Of a stretch of DNA of 64,000 nt, positions 18,169-26,713 are shown piece by piece (the stretch's first letter is position 1; each line of letters starts with the position of its first letter). The notes under the pieces were generated by a model that made no database searches, was not told the DNA's origin, and was given only the letters and a program-made list of their open reading frames with translations. Origin of the DNA: Heyndrickxia acidicola (GTDB lineage: Bacteria > Bacillota > Bacilli > Bacillales > Bacillaceae_C). Both the position numbers and the translations under genes were made by a program. Where the stretch lies: positions 3,096,001-3,160,000 of the forward strand of contig NZ_KV440953.1 of assembly GCF_001636425.1 (NCBI RefSeq), written 5' to 3'.

Positions 18169-18298
18169 TTTCATAATTTTTTTCCTATCTTTTATCCTCT
18201 TCGTTTCTCCTTTAAGAAAACTGCTTGCATCCGCCGGTGTTGAAGGCAAAATCCCTGCAAATAAATCGCAATACATACACCCAAAACACTTTATCCCA

Positions 18299-18321
18299 CT
18301 AAAGGGGTCAGACCCCTTTAG
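18299..18321. repeat. Perfect 23-bp palindrome
   Basis: CTAAAGGGGTC-A-GACCCCTTTAG. Short GGGGTC/GACCCC palindromes of this sort are common between Bacillus genes. It could end transcripts entering from either side but lacks a T run. Confidence 0.5.
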
Positions 18322-18377
18322 TGCTTTACCGCACGATAGCATTTAATCAACCCACCTTTTAGCATATACCCTTCCAC

Positions 18378-18413
18378 AAAAAAAGACCCTTCCGAATTTC
18401 GGGAGGGTCTTAC
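18378..18413 (-). terminator. Terminator of the ssbB unit
   Basis: On the minus strand AAGACCCTCCCGAAATTCGG-AAGGGTCTT is followed by a run of T. About 70 bases after the small coiled-coil gene. Confidence 0.85.
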
Positions 18414-18480
18414 ACCTTCTGGGGAAATGTGAGGTTAATTGAATTCCTATCTGATGAGGAAAATAGAGGGTAAATAGGGG

Positions 18481-18675
18481 TTAGTGACTTAACAGTTTAG
18501 GCTGGTAGACATTCGAATCTCTTTTAAGCTCTTTTTCAAGGCAAGCCACTTGGGCCGTTAAAAAGCTGATACGCTGATTATTTTTTCCAAGCTTAAAAAT
18601 CAACTCTTCTACCAAGTATTCCAATGTTTCAATTCTTTTTTTTAATGCCTCCAATTCCGGCCTCCTCTTCATCAT
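18481..18675 (-). CDS. Small coiled-coil protein downstream of ssbB, function unknown
   Basis: 64 residues if started at ATG 18675, which is only three bases after the ssbB stop codon. A stronger signal, GAGGAGG then CCGGAA and TTG at 18654, lies inside and would give a 57-residue product; that start is likely. The sequence LKKRIETLEYLVEELIFKL then NNQRISFLTAQVACLEKEL has heptad-spaced Leu/Ile and should form a coiled coil. No domain recognised. Co-transcribed with ssbB, so it may be expressed in competence, by inference. Confidence 0.65.
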   Translation of the reverse strand: MMKRRPELEALKKRIETLEYLVEELIFKLGKNNQRISFLTAQVACLEKELKRDSNVYQPKLLSH

Positions 18676-18678
18676 CCT

Positions 18679-19038
18679 TTACATCTTTACTGCGGCTTGT
18701 AAATCGCGATCCTCCAATGGCTTACCTCCTAAGAACTTTACCGTATCCGCAGCAACTTCAGTGACATAGACCTTCTTTCCATCTTGATTTTCATAATTTC
18801 TTGTTTGAATTCGCCCCATCACTCCTATGACGGATCCTTTTCTGCAATACTTTGTCGTATTTTCCGCTGCTTTATTCCATAACGTGCATAATACAAAGTC
18901 TGTCTCAAATTCTCCTAGACTATTACGATATTGCCTGTTTAGCGCTAACGTAATATTCAGAACAGGCCTGCCTTCCATTGTATACCGAATGTCAGGATCC
19001 TTTGTTAATCTGCCAACCAAGGTAACCTGATTAATCAA
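18679..19038 (-). CDS. ssbB: Single-stranded DNA-binding protein, competence type (SsbB)
   Basis: 119 residues with one OB fold: MINQVTLVGRLTKDPDIRYT at the start, LNRQYRN, DFVLCTLWNKAAE and VMGRIQTRNYENQDGK. It ends shortly after FLGGKPLE in AAVKM and lacks the acidic DDDLPF-type tail of the replicative SSB, as does B. subtilis SsbB, which binds incoming DNA in transformation. Start is TTG at 19038, with AAAGGAG twelve bases upstream. A ComK-like box lies upstream (19164-19207). It overlaps nothing and leads a two-gene unit. Confidence 0.92.
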   Translation of the reverse strand: MINQVTLVGRLTKDPDIRYTMEGRPVLNITLALNRQYRNSLGEFETDFVLCTLWNKAAENTTKYCRKGSVIGVMGRIQTRNYENQDGKKVYVTEVAADTVKFLGGKPLEDRDLQAAVKM

Positions 19039-19163
19039 TTGTTACATTCTCTCCTTTCCTTTAAGTTACATTGATCTTACTCCTATGCCGGACATTAGTA
19101 AAATAAAGGAAATACTATTTTCCATCCTAAATAAACTTGAATACCTGCTTTTTCACATTCACA

Positions 19164-19207
19164 TAAATGCATTTTTCTTAACGAAAAGAATTCCAAAAAA
19201 CTATTTT
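19164..19207. promoter_or_regulatory. Candidate ComK box (K-box) upstream of ssbB
   Basis: Two AT-boxes of the form AAAA-N5-TTTT: TAAA-TGCAT-TTTT at 19164-19176 (one mismatch) and AAAA-AACTA-TTTT at 19195-19207 (perfect). The spacer is exactly 18 bp, one of the three spacings (8, 18, 31) known for ComK sites. A third AT-box with one mismatch (GAAA-TACTA-TTTT) lies at 19109-19121, closer to the gene. The position 126-169 bases before the ssbB start fits an activator site. Confidence 0.6.
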
Positions 19208-19329
19208 GAATGTTTTTCATCACTTCACCACTTCAAAAAGCAGGAATTCAACTAAACCGCTGAAATGGTATTCCGTTTTTATGGTCAATGTATGTTATAA
19301 TTCGGATAAATAAGACGGGGGGAATCGAT

Positions 19330-19773
19330 ATGAAAACATTTAAAATCATTTCTTTAACCGTATTGGAAAAGGACCAAGAAAGAGACATCCCTCTGGTGGA
19401 TGGATTGATTATTAATAAAGAAGACGGAAAAAAAACCTGGTTGATCGAAGCCTATTTGGATAATCAGTATTCAGAGTATTTCCAGAAAGCAAAAGACAGT
19501 TCTCAGGAGATGGAAGTAGAAGTTGTCATTACCCATGAAGCAAATCCCCCGGCTCCCTTCCGCACTACTATACTCGGCGTGCAGGTATTCGAAGAACATG
19601 TAAGCATCTTGCTCCAAGGCTTCTTAAGTACAAGAACCAGAGAAAATACTGGAGAGCTTTTAGAAGGGCTTGTTAAAAAGGGCTTATCCGGTGAAGAGCT
19701 GATAAAGGAATTTAAATTAGTATTAAAGAGGAAAAGCAGGAATGGAAATGTAAGAGAGCAATCTTATCAATAA
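19330..19773 (+). CDS. ywpF: YwpF-like protein, function unknown
   Basis: 147 residues from ATG 19330 with a G-rich ribosome binding site (GGGGGGA). Starts MKTFKIISLTVLEKDQERDI, as in B. subtilis YwpF, which lies beside ssbB there too. Soluble, mixed alpha/beta, with no signal or membrane segment; the last ~20 residues are basic (LKRKSRNG). It diverges from ssbB, sharing the intergenic region with the ComK-like box, so competence control of this gene is possible but not shown. Confidence 0.8.
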   Translation: MKTFKIISLTVLEKDQERDIPLVDGLIINKEDGKKTWLIEAYLDNQYSEYFQKAKDSSQEMEVEVVITHEANPPAPFRTTILGVQVFEEHVSILLQGFLSTRTRENTGELLEGLVKKGLSGEELIKEFKLVLKRKSRNGNVREQSYQ

Positions 19774-19785
19774 AAGGTATATAAG

Positions 19786-19953
19786 TGAAGCTGTTTTTGC
19801 ATAGTTTGATGCTTTACGTATAAAGGATAATTTCTTATGTTGTCTGTCTTCGCGGCATCTTTTTGTAACTTTATTAATAAGTTTTAATACTGAACCTGGG
19901 TTTTCCATCCTTTTTTATGTCAAATATCAAAAAAAGATTACGAAAAGAGCTTT
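19786..19953 (+). repeat. MITE-like family A element, copy 3
   Basis: AAGCTGTTTTTGCATAG at the left, internal TTGTCTGTCTTCGCGGC, TTTTAATACTGAACC, and GATTACGAAAAGAGCTTT at the right. It begins 13 bases after ywpF and is the main content of the 19774-20126 spacer. Confidence 0.75.
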
Positions 19954-20126
19954 AAGTGAAGATCCCTCTTTGACGATTAATCTATTAAAAAAGAAGCTCT
20001 GCTGTTTCACTGAGCTTCTTTTTAAATTCTTTGTTGCTATTCGATATAAACAAGGATTAAAGTACAAGGTTTTTAATATAGCAGGAACCTTTGACTCTTT
20101 GCTGTTGATCGCAATGCGGACAGAAA

Positions 20127-20510
20127 CTATTTCTTTGCAGATAAGTGTTTACCAAGAATATATTTCGCTTCCGCTTTGCATGAAAATGTATATTCCTTGC
20201 CTGTTTGTTTTTCCAGCTTTTCGATTTCCTCTATTTGCTCTTTAGTAGGAGCTTCAGAAAGAATTCGATCTATTACTTCATTCATTTTTGACGCAATATA
20301 TTCATGAAAATCAGAACTTGTTTTTATATCTTCATCAACTTTTTTGTACCAAGATGCATGGTTTTGGATATAATCCTTCCAATGCTGAATGAATGCCTCA
20401 TGGCTGAATTTCTCCTCATTCCACTCAAGACTTTCCATATATTGTTCAAAGACATATGTAATGGATCGTGTGATGCTAATTTTTATTCCTGATGAAAGTT
20501 CATTAGACAT
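20127..20510 (-). CDS. Hypothetical helical protein, function unknown
   Basis: 127 residues, start ATG 20510 behind GGGGG about twelve bases upstream. Highly charged and mostly helical (YMESLEWNEEKFSHEAFIQ, then EIASKM-like and KEQIEEIEKLEKQTGKEY); one cysteine; no signal peptide. I do not recognise a family. It lies alone between a family A element and fabZ, and good codon use plus a stop immediately before a repeat argue that it is real. Confidence 0.65.
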   Translation of the reverse strand: MSNELSSGIKISITRSITYVFEQYMESLEWNEEKFSHEAFIQHWKDYIQNHASWYKKVDEDIKTSSDFHEYIASKMNEVIDRILSEAPTKEQIEEIEKLEKQTGKEYTFSCKAEAKYILGKHLSAKK

Positions 20511-20702
20511 TTGTGGAAGTACCCCCTACCCTACTTTAGCAAAATACAAACTTGCTTTACATTCACAAAAAGATAATTAATTTAAGATAAATCCAATTGA
20601 TAGAAAATTCATACGTTATTCATTAATGTATTTTACTTGAAAAAAACATTTTCATCAACTGATTAAACATGGAAATTTCTACCTCAGTTTTTACTAGCAA
20701 CA

Positions 20703-20752
20703 AAAAAAGATTCGGAAAACTGACAGATGTATCAGGAATCCCGAACCTTCAT
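20703..20752 (-). terminator. Probable terminator after fabZ
   Basis: Imperfect minus-strand hairpin (GGTTCGG ... CCGAATC with an inner CTGATACATCTGTCAG) followed by TTTTTTTG. Confidence 0.65.
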
Positions 20753-20777
20753 TTCAGCAGATTGTTAATTTATATGG

Positions 20778-21203
20778 TTATTTTTCCAAAGCAAATGTAA
20801 TTTCTGCTTCGCAGGCAATCTCCCCATTTACTTTAGCAATCCCTTTGCCTTTCCCAATTGGGCCCTTAATACGGACTATTTCCACTTCCAGATGTAATTG
20901 GTCTCCTGGTTTTACCTGGCGTTTAAATCGGCATTTATCTATTCCTGCAAAGAAAGCAAGCTTGCCTCTGTTCTCTTCTTTAATTAACATGGCAACAGCA
21001 CCGACTTGAGCGAGGGCTTCCACTATAAGAACACCTGGCATTACCGGATAACCTGGAAAATGGCCTCTGAAAAAGTCCTCATCCCCAGTTACATTTTTAA
21101 TTCCTACCGCTTTCGTTCCCTCTTCCACTTCCAGAATTTCATCTATAAGTAAAAATGGATCCCGGTGAGGTATGATTTCCTTAATCTGATCTGTATTTAA
21201 CAT
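20778..21203 (-). CDS. fabZ: 3-hydroxyacyl-[ACP] dehydratase FabZ
   Basis: 141 residues; removes water from 3-hydroxyacyl-ACP in fatty-acid elongation. Hot-dog fold with the catalytic His in [12 protein letters not shown] and the catalytic Glu in [12 protein letters not shown]. Start ATG 21203, eight bases after GTGGAGG; five further in-frame codons upstream (to 21218) include the ribosome binding site and are not used. Lies downstream of the flhO/flhP pair as ywpB does in B. subtilis, but is separated from it by a family A element. Confidence 0.96.
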   Translation of the reverse strand: MLNTDQIKEIIPHRDPFLLIDEILEVEEGTKAVGIKNVTGDEDFFRGHFPGYPVMPGVLIVEALAQVGAVAMLIKEENRGKLAFFAGIDKCRFKRQVKPGDQLHLEVEIVRIKGPIGKGKGIAKVNGEIACEAEITFALEK

Positions 21204-21283
21204 TTGTTGAACCTCCACTATGTATTGTCCCTTTTCTTATCATACTAAAATTTTCGTCCCATTTCAAAATCACACATTATTGT

Positions 21284-21450
21284 ACAAGGCTCTTTTCGTA
21301 AACTTTGTTGCTTTTCACACAAAAAAGGAGTAAAAACCCAGGTTCAGCATTAAAACTTTTAATAGCTTACGAAAAGATGCCACGACGACAGACAACATAC
21401 GGAATAATCCCTTATAAGTAAAGCAACAATTTATGTGAAACCAGCCTTGT
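21284..21450 (-). repeat. MITE-like family A element, copy 4 (best preserved)
   Basis: 167 bp. Left end CAAGGCTCTTTTCGTAAACT then TTGTTGCTT; right end, read inverted, CAAGGCTGGTTTCACATAA then ATTGTTGCTT. The ~29-bp termini are therefore imperfect inverted repeats. Internal words AAAAGATGCCACGACGACAG and ACAACATACGGAAT are shared with copies 2, 7 and, reversed, 1 and 3. Confidence 0.85.
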
Positions 21451-21494
21451 TCAAAGAGAACAGGATCATCAAACACTGCATTAAGAGCCAAATA

Positions 21495-21524
21495 AAAGGG
21501 AAGGAGCTGTCAACTCCTTCCCTA
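21495..21524 (-). terminator. Terminator of the mbl-flhO-flhP unit
   Basis: AGGGAAGGAGT-TGACA-GCTCCTTCCCT then TTTTATTT on the minus strand. Confidence 0.85.
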
Positions 21525-21599
21525 GATTAAGGCTAACTCAAAAAAATTAAAAGTTTACGTAACGTCTCCAAGCTTCTGAAGCTTACCACTAACCTATTT

Positions 21600-22433
21600 T
21601 CATCGCAGACTATTAACTAAACCGGCCATCTGGTCTGAAAGGGTAATGGCCCTCGATTGAAATTGATAGGAACGCTGTGCATTCAATAGATCTGTCATTT
21701 CTTTTCCCATATCAACATTCGAAGATTCTAATGCACCCTGCTGCATCGATACTTGCGCTCTTAATGGCCCTGTCATCTCTTTTATGATACCAGCAGGGTT
21801 TGCTGAGAATTGTGAAGGAACATCTAGCAGATTATCACCCGCTTGCTCAAGAAACTGCGGCTTATCTGCCGTTACCACACCCAAATTAAAAGAAGTGGTT
21901 TGTCCATTCACCGAGTTTACTTTAAATTGACCTTGTTCGGTAATCGTATAATCTTTCACGTTATCTTGAAAAGTAATGACCTTATTATTCTCATCCAATA
22001 TCGGAAGACCAGAACTATTTACAAGCATTAGCTCATTTTTCCCAACAGGAGAAACAGACAAATTCCCATCACGCGTGTAGCAGATGCTGTTTTGCCCATT
22101 TTGATCATTAAGAACCTTTAGGTACTGATTCTCTTTAGTGAATGATACATCCAAGGGACGATTTGTCTGTTTAACTGCCCCCTGTGATTCATCCAGCTGT
22201 GATTGAGCTATTTTTGCCCCTGCTCCGATTCTTATTCCATATGGGGTATTTCTTCCAACTTCTTTTGTTTGATCAGGCTGATTATCAAACTGCTGAACAA
22301 GAAGGTCAGCAAAAGTCGCATCTCTGCCCTTATAGCCATTCGTATCAATATTAGCAATGTTATTGCTGATAATATCCATTTGCTTTTGGAGTTGTCCAAG
22401 TGTGGCAGCTGCAGTAATCATGGTTTGATTCAT
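21600..22433 (-). CDS. flhP: Flagellar hook/basal-body rod-type protein FlhP
   Basis: 277 residues. FlgG-like rod/hook family: the N-terminal rod domain contains DIISNNIANIDTNGYKGRDA and the C-terminal domain ESSNVDMGKEMTDLLNAQRS then YQFQSRAI, which form the coiled-coil core. Exported through the flagellar type III apparatus without a cleaved signal. B. subtilis flhO-flhP follows mbl in the same order. The spacing to flhO is 33 bases. Confidence 0.93.
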   Translation of the reverse strand: MNQTMITAAATLGQLQKQMDIISNNIANIDTNGYKGRDATFADLLVQQFDNQPDQTKEVGRNTPYGIRIGAGAKIAQSQLDESQGAVKQTNRPLDVSFTKENQYLKVLNDQNGQNSICYTRDGNLSVSPVGKNELMLVNSSGLPILDENNKVITFQDNVKDYTITEQGQFKVNSVNGQTTSFNLGVVTADKPQFLEQAGDNLLDVPSQFSANPAGIIKEMTGPLRAQVSMQQGALESSNVDMGKEMTDLLNAQRSYQFQSRAITLSDQMAGLVNSLR

Positions 22434-22466
22434 TTTTCATACCCTTTCATTCCAGCATTAGATAGA

Positions 22467-23282
22467 TTACCCATTTACACGGCCTACTTCATTTACTGCT
22501 TTATCCATACTTTGATCGTAGGCTTGGAGAACTTTTTGGTTTGCCTCAAAAGAACGATAGGCAGCAAGCATTTGTGTCATTACTTGCGTTTGATCAACAT
22601 TAGATGCTTCAAGAAATCCTTGATTTAAAGTGAACTGAGTGTTTTGCGAGGCAGGAAGCTTGGCATTATTTACAGTTCCATAAAGGCCGTCTCCTTCTTT
22701 TATCAAAGACATCGGTTTATTCGTATAGGCAATCCCAAGTGTTGCCACTCGATTCCCGTTTTCTGATATGTTCCCGTTATTATCTACTGTGAATTGATCA
22801 CTTTTCAGCTGAATTTTATTTCCGTTGCTATCCAGGACATATAACCCGTTATCCTGTGTCAAATACCCATTCTGGTCTAGAGTAAAATTACCGTTTCGAG
22901 TATAGCGGACGTGACCATCTTCCCCCTGTATAGTAAAAAAACTATCAGCACTGGAATTCGTTCCTTGATCAACAATGGCGAGATCCGTCTTTTTCCCCGT
23001 ATTCTGCAAATCTCCCTGTAAAAATTTTGGCTGTGTTTCCTGAAGGTATACTCCAGTACTTAAACTGCCGACTTGAGTAAAGCTTGGAAGAGACGGTGCA
23101 TCCTTCACAGGCAGACTCTGCTGGTCCATACGTTGAAGCAAAAGCTGAGGAAAGTCCCTTATGGAAGACTGATCCTGTTTAAAACCCGGTGTATTTGCAT
23201 TGGCTAAGTTATTGGTTAACATATCGGTTAAACGCTGCTGCGCGAGCATTCCAGAAGCAGCAGTGTAAAAGCCCCTCAACAT
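22467..23282 (-). CDS. flhO: Flagellar hook/basal-body rod-type protein FlhO
   Basis: 271 residues from ATG 23282 (MLRGFYTAASGMLAQQRLTD; ribosome binding site GGGTGG nine bases upstream). N-terminal TNNLANANTPGFKQDQ is the flagellar rod signature; the C-terminal EASNVDQTQVMTQMLAAYRS matches the family's terminal helix. FlgF/FlgG-like protein of the distal rod, needed for hook assembly in B. subtilis. Second gene after mbl. Confidence 0.93.
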   Translation of the reverse strand: MLRGFYTAASGMLAQQRLTDMLTNNLANANTPGFKQDQSSIRDFPQLLLQRMDQQSLPVKDAPSLPSFTQVGSLSTGVYLQETQPKFLQGDLQNTGKKTDLAIVDQGTNSSADSFFTIQGEDGHVRYTRNGNFTLDQNGYLTQDNGLYVLDSNGNKIQLKSDQFTVDNNGNISENGNRVATLGIAYTNKPMSLIKEGDGLYGTVNNAKLPASQNTQFTLNQGFLEASNVDQTQVMTQMLAAYRSFEANQKVLQAYDQSMDKAVNEVGRVNG

Positions 23283-23360
23283 ATTCTTTTCCACCCCATT
23301 AGAAGAGTTATTAAATGCCTTTTGGGTTCAAATTGAGTCATGACGGGTAAAAGAAAATAA

Positions 23361-24362
23361 TTATCCAAAACGTCTTCTGGAGATTTTATCAATATTCTCG
23401 AGCATAATGCCGGTTCCCACCGCTACAGAATCCATCGGGTTTTCAGCAACTAATACTGGTACTTTCAGTTCCTCTGCGAGAAGCTGGTCGATTCCGTGAA
23501 GAAGCGCTCCGCCACCTGTTAAAATAACACCGCGGTCGATAATATCTGCAGATAATTCCGGCGGAGTTCTTTCCAGGACATTTTTTGCCGCATGAGTGAT
23601 GACAGCCACCGATTCACGAAGAGCGGATTCTATTTCAACTGAATTTACAGTAATGGTTCTAGGCAGGCCGGAAACCATGTCTCTTCCCCTGATTTCCATT
23701 GATTCATTACGTGAACCAGGGAATACCGTGCCAATGTTTATTTTGATGTTTTCAGCGGTTCTCTCGCCAATTAACAATTTATATTCTTTTTTAATATACT
23801 GAAGAATTTCATTATCAAACTTATCCCCAGCCATCTTAATAGAGGCAGACGTTACAATATCACCCATGGAAAGTACAGCTATGTCTGTTGTACCTCCTCC
23901 AATATCTACTACCATGTTTCCGCTTGGCTGGAAGATATCCATTCCTGCCCCTATAGCCGCAACTTTTGGTTCTTCTTCGAGGTAAACCTTCTTGCCTCCG
24001 CTCTTTTCAGCAGCTTCCCGAATGGCTTTTTGCTCTACACTTGTGATATTTGTTGGGCAGCAGATAAGAATTCTTGGTTTGGATAAAAAGCCTTTTACAT
24101 TTAATTTATTAATGAAATACTTAAGCATTGTTTCCGTCACATCAAAATCTGCGATGACTCCATCTTTCAGAGGACGGATAGCTACAATATTTCCTGGTGT
24201 CCGTCCAACCATGCGTCTGGCTTCTTCTCCTACCGCCAGTACTTTATTTTGATTTTTATCAATAGCAACCACTGATGGCTCATTTAAAACGATTCCTTGA
24301 CCTTTTACATGTATTAAAACATTTGCAGTACCTAGATCAATACCAATATCTTTTGCAAACAT
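23361..24362 (-). CDS. mbl: MreB-like cell-shape protein Mbl
   Basis: 333 residues, actin-fold ATPase that forms membrane-associated filaments guiding side-wall synthesis. N-terminal MFAKDIGIDLGTANVLIHVK holds the phosphate 1 motif, DIGGGTTDIAVLSMGDIV the phosphate 2 motif, and LTGGGALLHGIDQLL the adenosine motif. Mbl rather than MreB or MreBH is assigned by position next to flhO and spoIIID as in B. subtilis. The following 480 bases upstream contain a repeat and spoIIID's terminator. Confidence 0.95.
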   Translation of the reverse strand: MFAKDIGIDLGTANVLIHVKGQGIVLNEPSVVAIDKNQNKVLAVGEEARRMVGRTPGNIVAIRPLKDGVIADFDVTETMLKYFINKLNVKGFLSKPRILICCPTNITSVEQKAIREAAEKSGGKKVYLEEEPKVAAIGAGMDIFQPSGNMVVDIGGGTTDIAVLSMGDIVTSASIKMAGDKFDNEILQYIKKEYKLLIGERTAENIKINIGTVFPGSRNESMEIRGRDMVSGLPRTITVNSVEIESALRESVAVITHAAKNVLERTPPELSADIIDRGVILTGGGALLHGIDQLLAEELKVPVLVAENPMDSVAVGTGIMLENIDKISRRRFG

Positions 24363-24618
24363 GAATTGCCTGCTCCTTCCAATTATTTTTTCTTTTTTAT
24401 CTGGCTTTATTAAGATTCATGTTGATCAACTATCCTTTATTCGTCACATCTATAGATCCGATTGGAAAATCAACTGTATCGGCTAATTTAGCCCTTATTG
24501 TCAAAGGATTTTGTGTATTCATATCATACTAAAGTCTCTATTTCCCTAATTTTATATTTTAGCATAAAAATGTCGAGATAAGGAATCAATTGTCAAATTT
24601 TCTTAAACATTTTTATGT

Positions 24619-24782
24619 TAGGCTCTGTTAATCTTGCCTGTTGATTTCCGTAGCAGGACTCGTTTTCCGCGGGCGGCAGGAAAGCCTTTTCGCCGCACGC
24701 TCCTGCGGGGTTCTACCCTAACCCGCTTCTCCCGCAAGAGTCTCGCGCCTTCCGATCCAATCAACATTGAGTCATAACAGAA
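24619..24782 (-). repeat. Family B palindromic repeat (GTTGATTTCC / GCGGGCGG type)
   Basis: About 164 bp bounded by GGCTCTGTTA and the inverted TAACAGAAGC. The GC-rich core has CCGCGGGCGGCAGG, CGCTCCTGCGGGG, CTCCCGCAAGAGTCTCGCGC, and ends with TCCAATCAACATTG, which pairs with the early TGTTGATTTCC. Lies between mbl and spoIIID; the rest of 24363-24841 shows no gene. Confidence 0.8.
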
Positions 24783-24789
24783 GCTTTTA

Positions 24790-24836
24790 TACAATAAAAG
24801 CCCGGAACCATTGTTTAGATGAATGGCTCCGCGCTC
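24790..24836 (-). terminator. Terminator of spoIIID
   Basis: GCGCGGAGCCATT ... AATGGTTCCGGGC then TTTTATTG on the minus strand. Confidence 0.85.
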
Positions 24837-24841
24837 ATGTT

Positions 24842-25105
24842 TTAGTTGCTTTGGAATTCTTCTTTCTTATACTTCTGTTTCGTTGCTTCACCGCCCCGAA
24901 GATGGCGAATCGATTTATGATAGTCTAATATATCCTTTACTTCATTTGCTAGGTCCGGGTTAATTTCCGGCAATCGTTCAGTAAGATCCTTATGAACTGT
25001 ACTTTTGGACACGCCAAACTCCTTCGCAATTACGCGAACTGTTTTTCTCGTCTCCACGATATATCTTCCAATCTTGATAGTTCTCTCTTTGATGTAATCG
25101 TGCAC
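24842..25105 (-). CDS. spoIIID: Sporulation transcription factor SpoIIID
   Basis: 87 residues from GTG 25105 (VHDYIKERTIKIGRYIVETR), matching the B. subtilis start MHDYIKERT; GGGGAGGG is upstream. The helix-turn-helix VRVIAKEFGVSKSTVHKDLT and a basic C-terminal stretch (HLRGGEATKQKYKKEE) bind DNA. SpoIIID adjusts sigma-E-dependent transcription in the mother cell. Monocistronic with its own terminator. The 436-base spacer upstream has no gene that I can see. Confidence 0.97.
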   Translation of the reverse strand: MHDYIKERTIKIGRYIVETRKTVRVIAKEFGVSKSTVHKDLTERLPEINPDLANEVKDILDYHKSIRHLRGGEATKQKYKKEEFQSN

Positions 25106-25492
25106 ACCACTCGCCCTCCCCAAATTGGATGTGAGAAGTGTGAAATGAGACTCGCCTTCACTTCAATGGAATAGTAGAGGCCGCATAGAGAAGCGATTAT
25201 CATTTTAAATAGTCTCGAACATCTGCTTGATTATGTATGCGGAAGAAAGCAAAGAGAACTGCTCTCTATTTTTGCAAGGAATAGTCATGTCTTTAACTGT
25301 ATATATTTATGGTTAACGACTCTTCACCTCAAACACTCTCTTTGTTTTTGTCAAGTTTGTAATATTTTATTAGCTTGGATAAAAATATATGCACGAATTA
25401 AATAATAAGGACAGGATATTAAGAAAATTTAGAAAAAAATATTTTTTAACCCTGCAGCAACTAATCCAAAACTCAATCCGGACAGACTGCAT

Positions 25493-25528
25493 ATAAAAAA
25501 GAGCAGAACATCTAATTTCTGCTCTTTG
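25493..25528 (-). terminator. Terminator of spoIIQ
   Basis: AAAGAGCAGAAATTAGAT-GTTCTGCTCTTTTTT on the minus strand, 14 bases after the stop codon. Confidence 0.9.
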
Positions 25529-25541
25529 CCCAGCTTTTTAA

Positions 25542-26357
25542 TCAGCCTTGGGAATCATTTGTATCGGGTGTAGAATTTGAGTCCTGAGATTTACTGTTTG
25601 TATCCTGTCCGTTTGAAGGACTGGATTGTTGAGTACTATTGGAATTGCTTGATTGAGAAGCTGCTCCATCTACTTGAACGGCAGACAATGGTTTACCAAA
25701 ATAAGTTGTTGGGTTTACAGCGACATTGTCCTTACGGATTTCAAAATGTACATGGATACCTTCATTTTCACTAATCTGGCTGTTTCCAGCATTCGCTATA
25801 ACTTGTCCTTGTTGAACATTGTCTCCAACATTTACTTGGAAGTCTTTCACAGATTGATATTGAGTCACAACACCATTGGAATGCTGAATTTCGATTACAT
25901 TACCAAGCATTGCATCTTCTGAAACCTTTGTGACAGTTCCTGCCATCGATGCTACTACCTTAAATTCCTTGCCATTTTTCATGCCTATATCGATTCCACG
26001 GTTTGGAGAATAAGTAGAACCATAAACCACCATGGCTGCTTCCTGCTGCTTCTTAGATGCTTTTGCATCATAGAATCCCATTTCTACTTTTGCCAATTCC
26101 GGATTTTCTAAAGGCATTTTAAAGTCCTCAACTGCTTTTCCTACCTCAACTGCCGGATTTTTATCTGCCTTCTGGCCTAATAACTCACTTCCATCTTTCT
26201 TAAACTGGTCTTTGGCAGAGTTACTTCCCGCAGTTTGGTACCAAAAGATTGCTGTAATAATTAATGCTGCACTCGCTAAATAAATTGCTGGATACACCCA
26301 CCGTTTTCTAAACAAGCTTTTTACTTGAGAAGATTGTTTCTTTTCTTCCTCTCTCAT
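25542..26357 (-). CDS. spoIIQ: Stage II sporulation protein SpoIIQ (degenerate LytM peptidase)
   Basis: 271 residues from ATG 26357, six bases after GAGGTG. Short cytoplasmic tail, one membrane helix (~YPAIYLASAALIITAIFW), then an extracellular LytM/M23 domain, and a low-complexity Ser/Asn/Gln tail of ~35 residues. SpoIIQ forms with SpoIIIAH the channel linking forespore and mother cell. The first zinc-ligand motif HxxxD reads NRGID here, so the His is replaced, whereas HVHFEI is intact; catalytic inactivity is the family norm in Bacillus. Lies between spoIIID and spoIID. Confidence 0.95.
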   Translation of the reverse strand: MREEEKKQSSQVKSLFRKRWVYPAIYLASAALIITAIFWYQTAGSNSAKDQFKKDGSELLGQKADKNPAVEVGKAVEDFKMPLENPELAKVEMGFYDAKASKKQQEAAMVVYGSTYSPNRGIDIGMKNGKEFKVVASMAGTVTKVSEDAMLGNVIEIQHSNGVVTQYQSVKDFQVNVGDNVQQGQVIANAGNSQISENEGIHVHFEIRKDNVAVNPTTYFGKPLSAVQVDGAASQSSNSNSTQQSSPSNGQDTNSKSQDSNSTPDTNDSQG

Positions 26358-26569
26358 TTTCATCACCTCAACAATCAGTTTGAACAGATAACTGGAAATA
26401 TATACATGAGGAGAAAGAATTTAAATTTATTATTATTCGACAAATATTTTTTTCTATGCATGATTTATTATTTTATTGGGTCCATAAGAGTGAATTTTGA
26501 CCATCATTCAAAATTGATGAAAAGAGAATGGCGGGGGAATCAGAGAGAAAATTGTATTAAAGCTTCTAT

Positions 26570-26637
26570 ATTGATAACTCTCGTTTTTCAGCTCATTTTA
26601 CAGAAACAGCTGTTTCACACCAATGAGCTAACAACCA
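26570..26637. repeat. Family E repeat fragment (GAGCTAA/TTAGCTC type)
   Basis: CTCGTTTTTCAGCTCATTTT, an AAACAGCTGTTT palindrome, CACACCAATGAGCTAACAA. Shares its arms with the copies at 40978-41060 and 44665-44793. Together with spoIID's terminator it is all I can identify in 26358-26713. Confidence 0.6.
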
Positions 26638-26665
26638 ACATAGTCCTCTCTTACAATGCCTTAAA

Positions 26666-26699
26666 TTAAAAAAGCTCCATCACTTAAATGATGGAAGCT
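26666..26699 (-). terminator. Terminator of spoIID
   Basis: AGCTTCCATCA-TTTAAG-TGATGGAGCT followed by TTTTTT on the minus strand. Confidence 0.9.
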
Positions 26700-26713
26700 G
26701 TTCCTGCTTGCTA

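Noticed and set aside
17986-18346. Open frames through the hairpin array
   Set aside because: The 52-bp period changes frame each unit, no ribosome binding site precedes them, and the peptides resemble no protein.
25251-25275. Hairpin AGAGAACTGCTCTCT followed by ATTTTT on the plus strand as a terminator
   Set aside because: Short stem and no plus-strand gene upstream.
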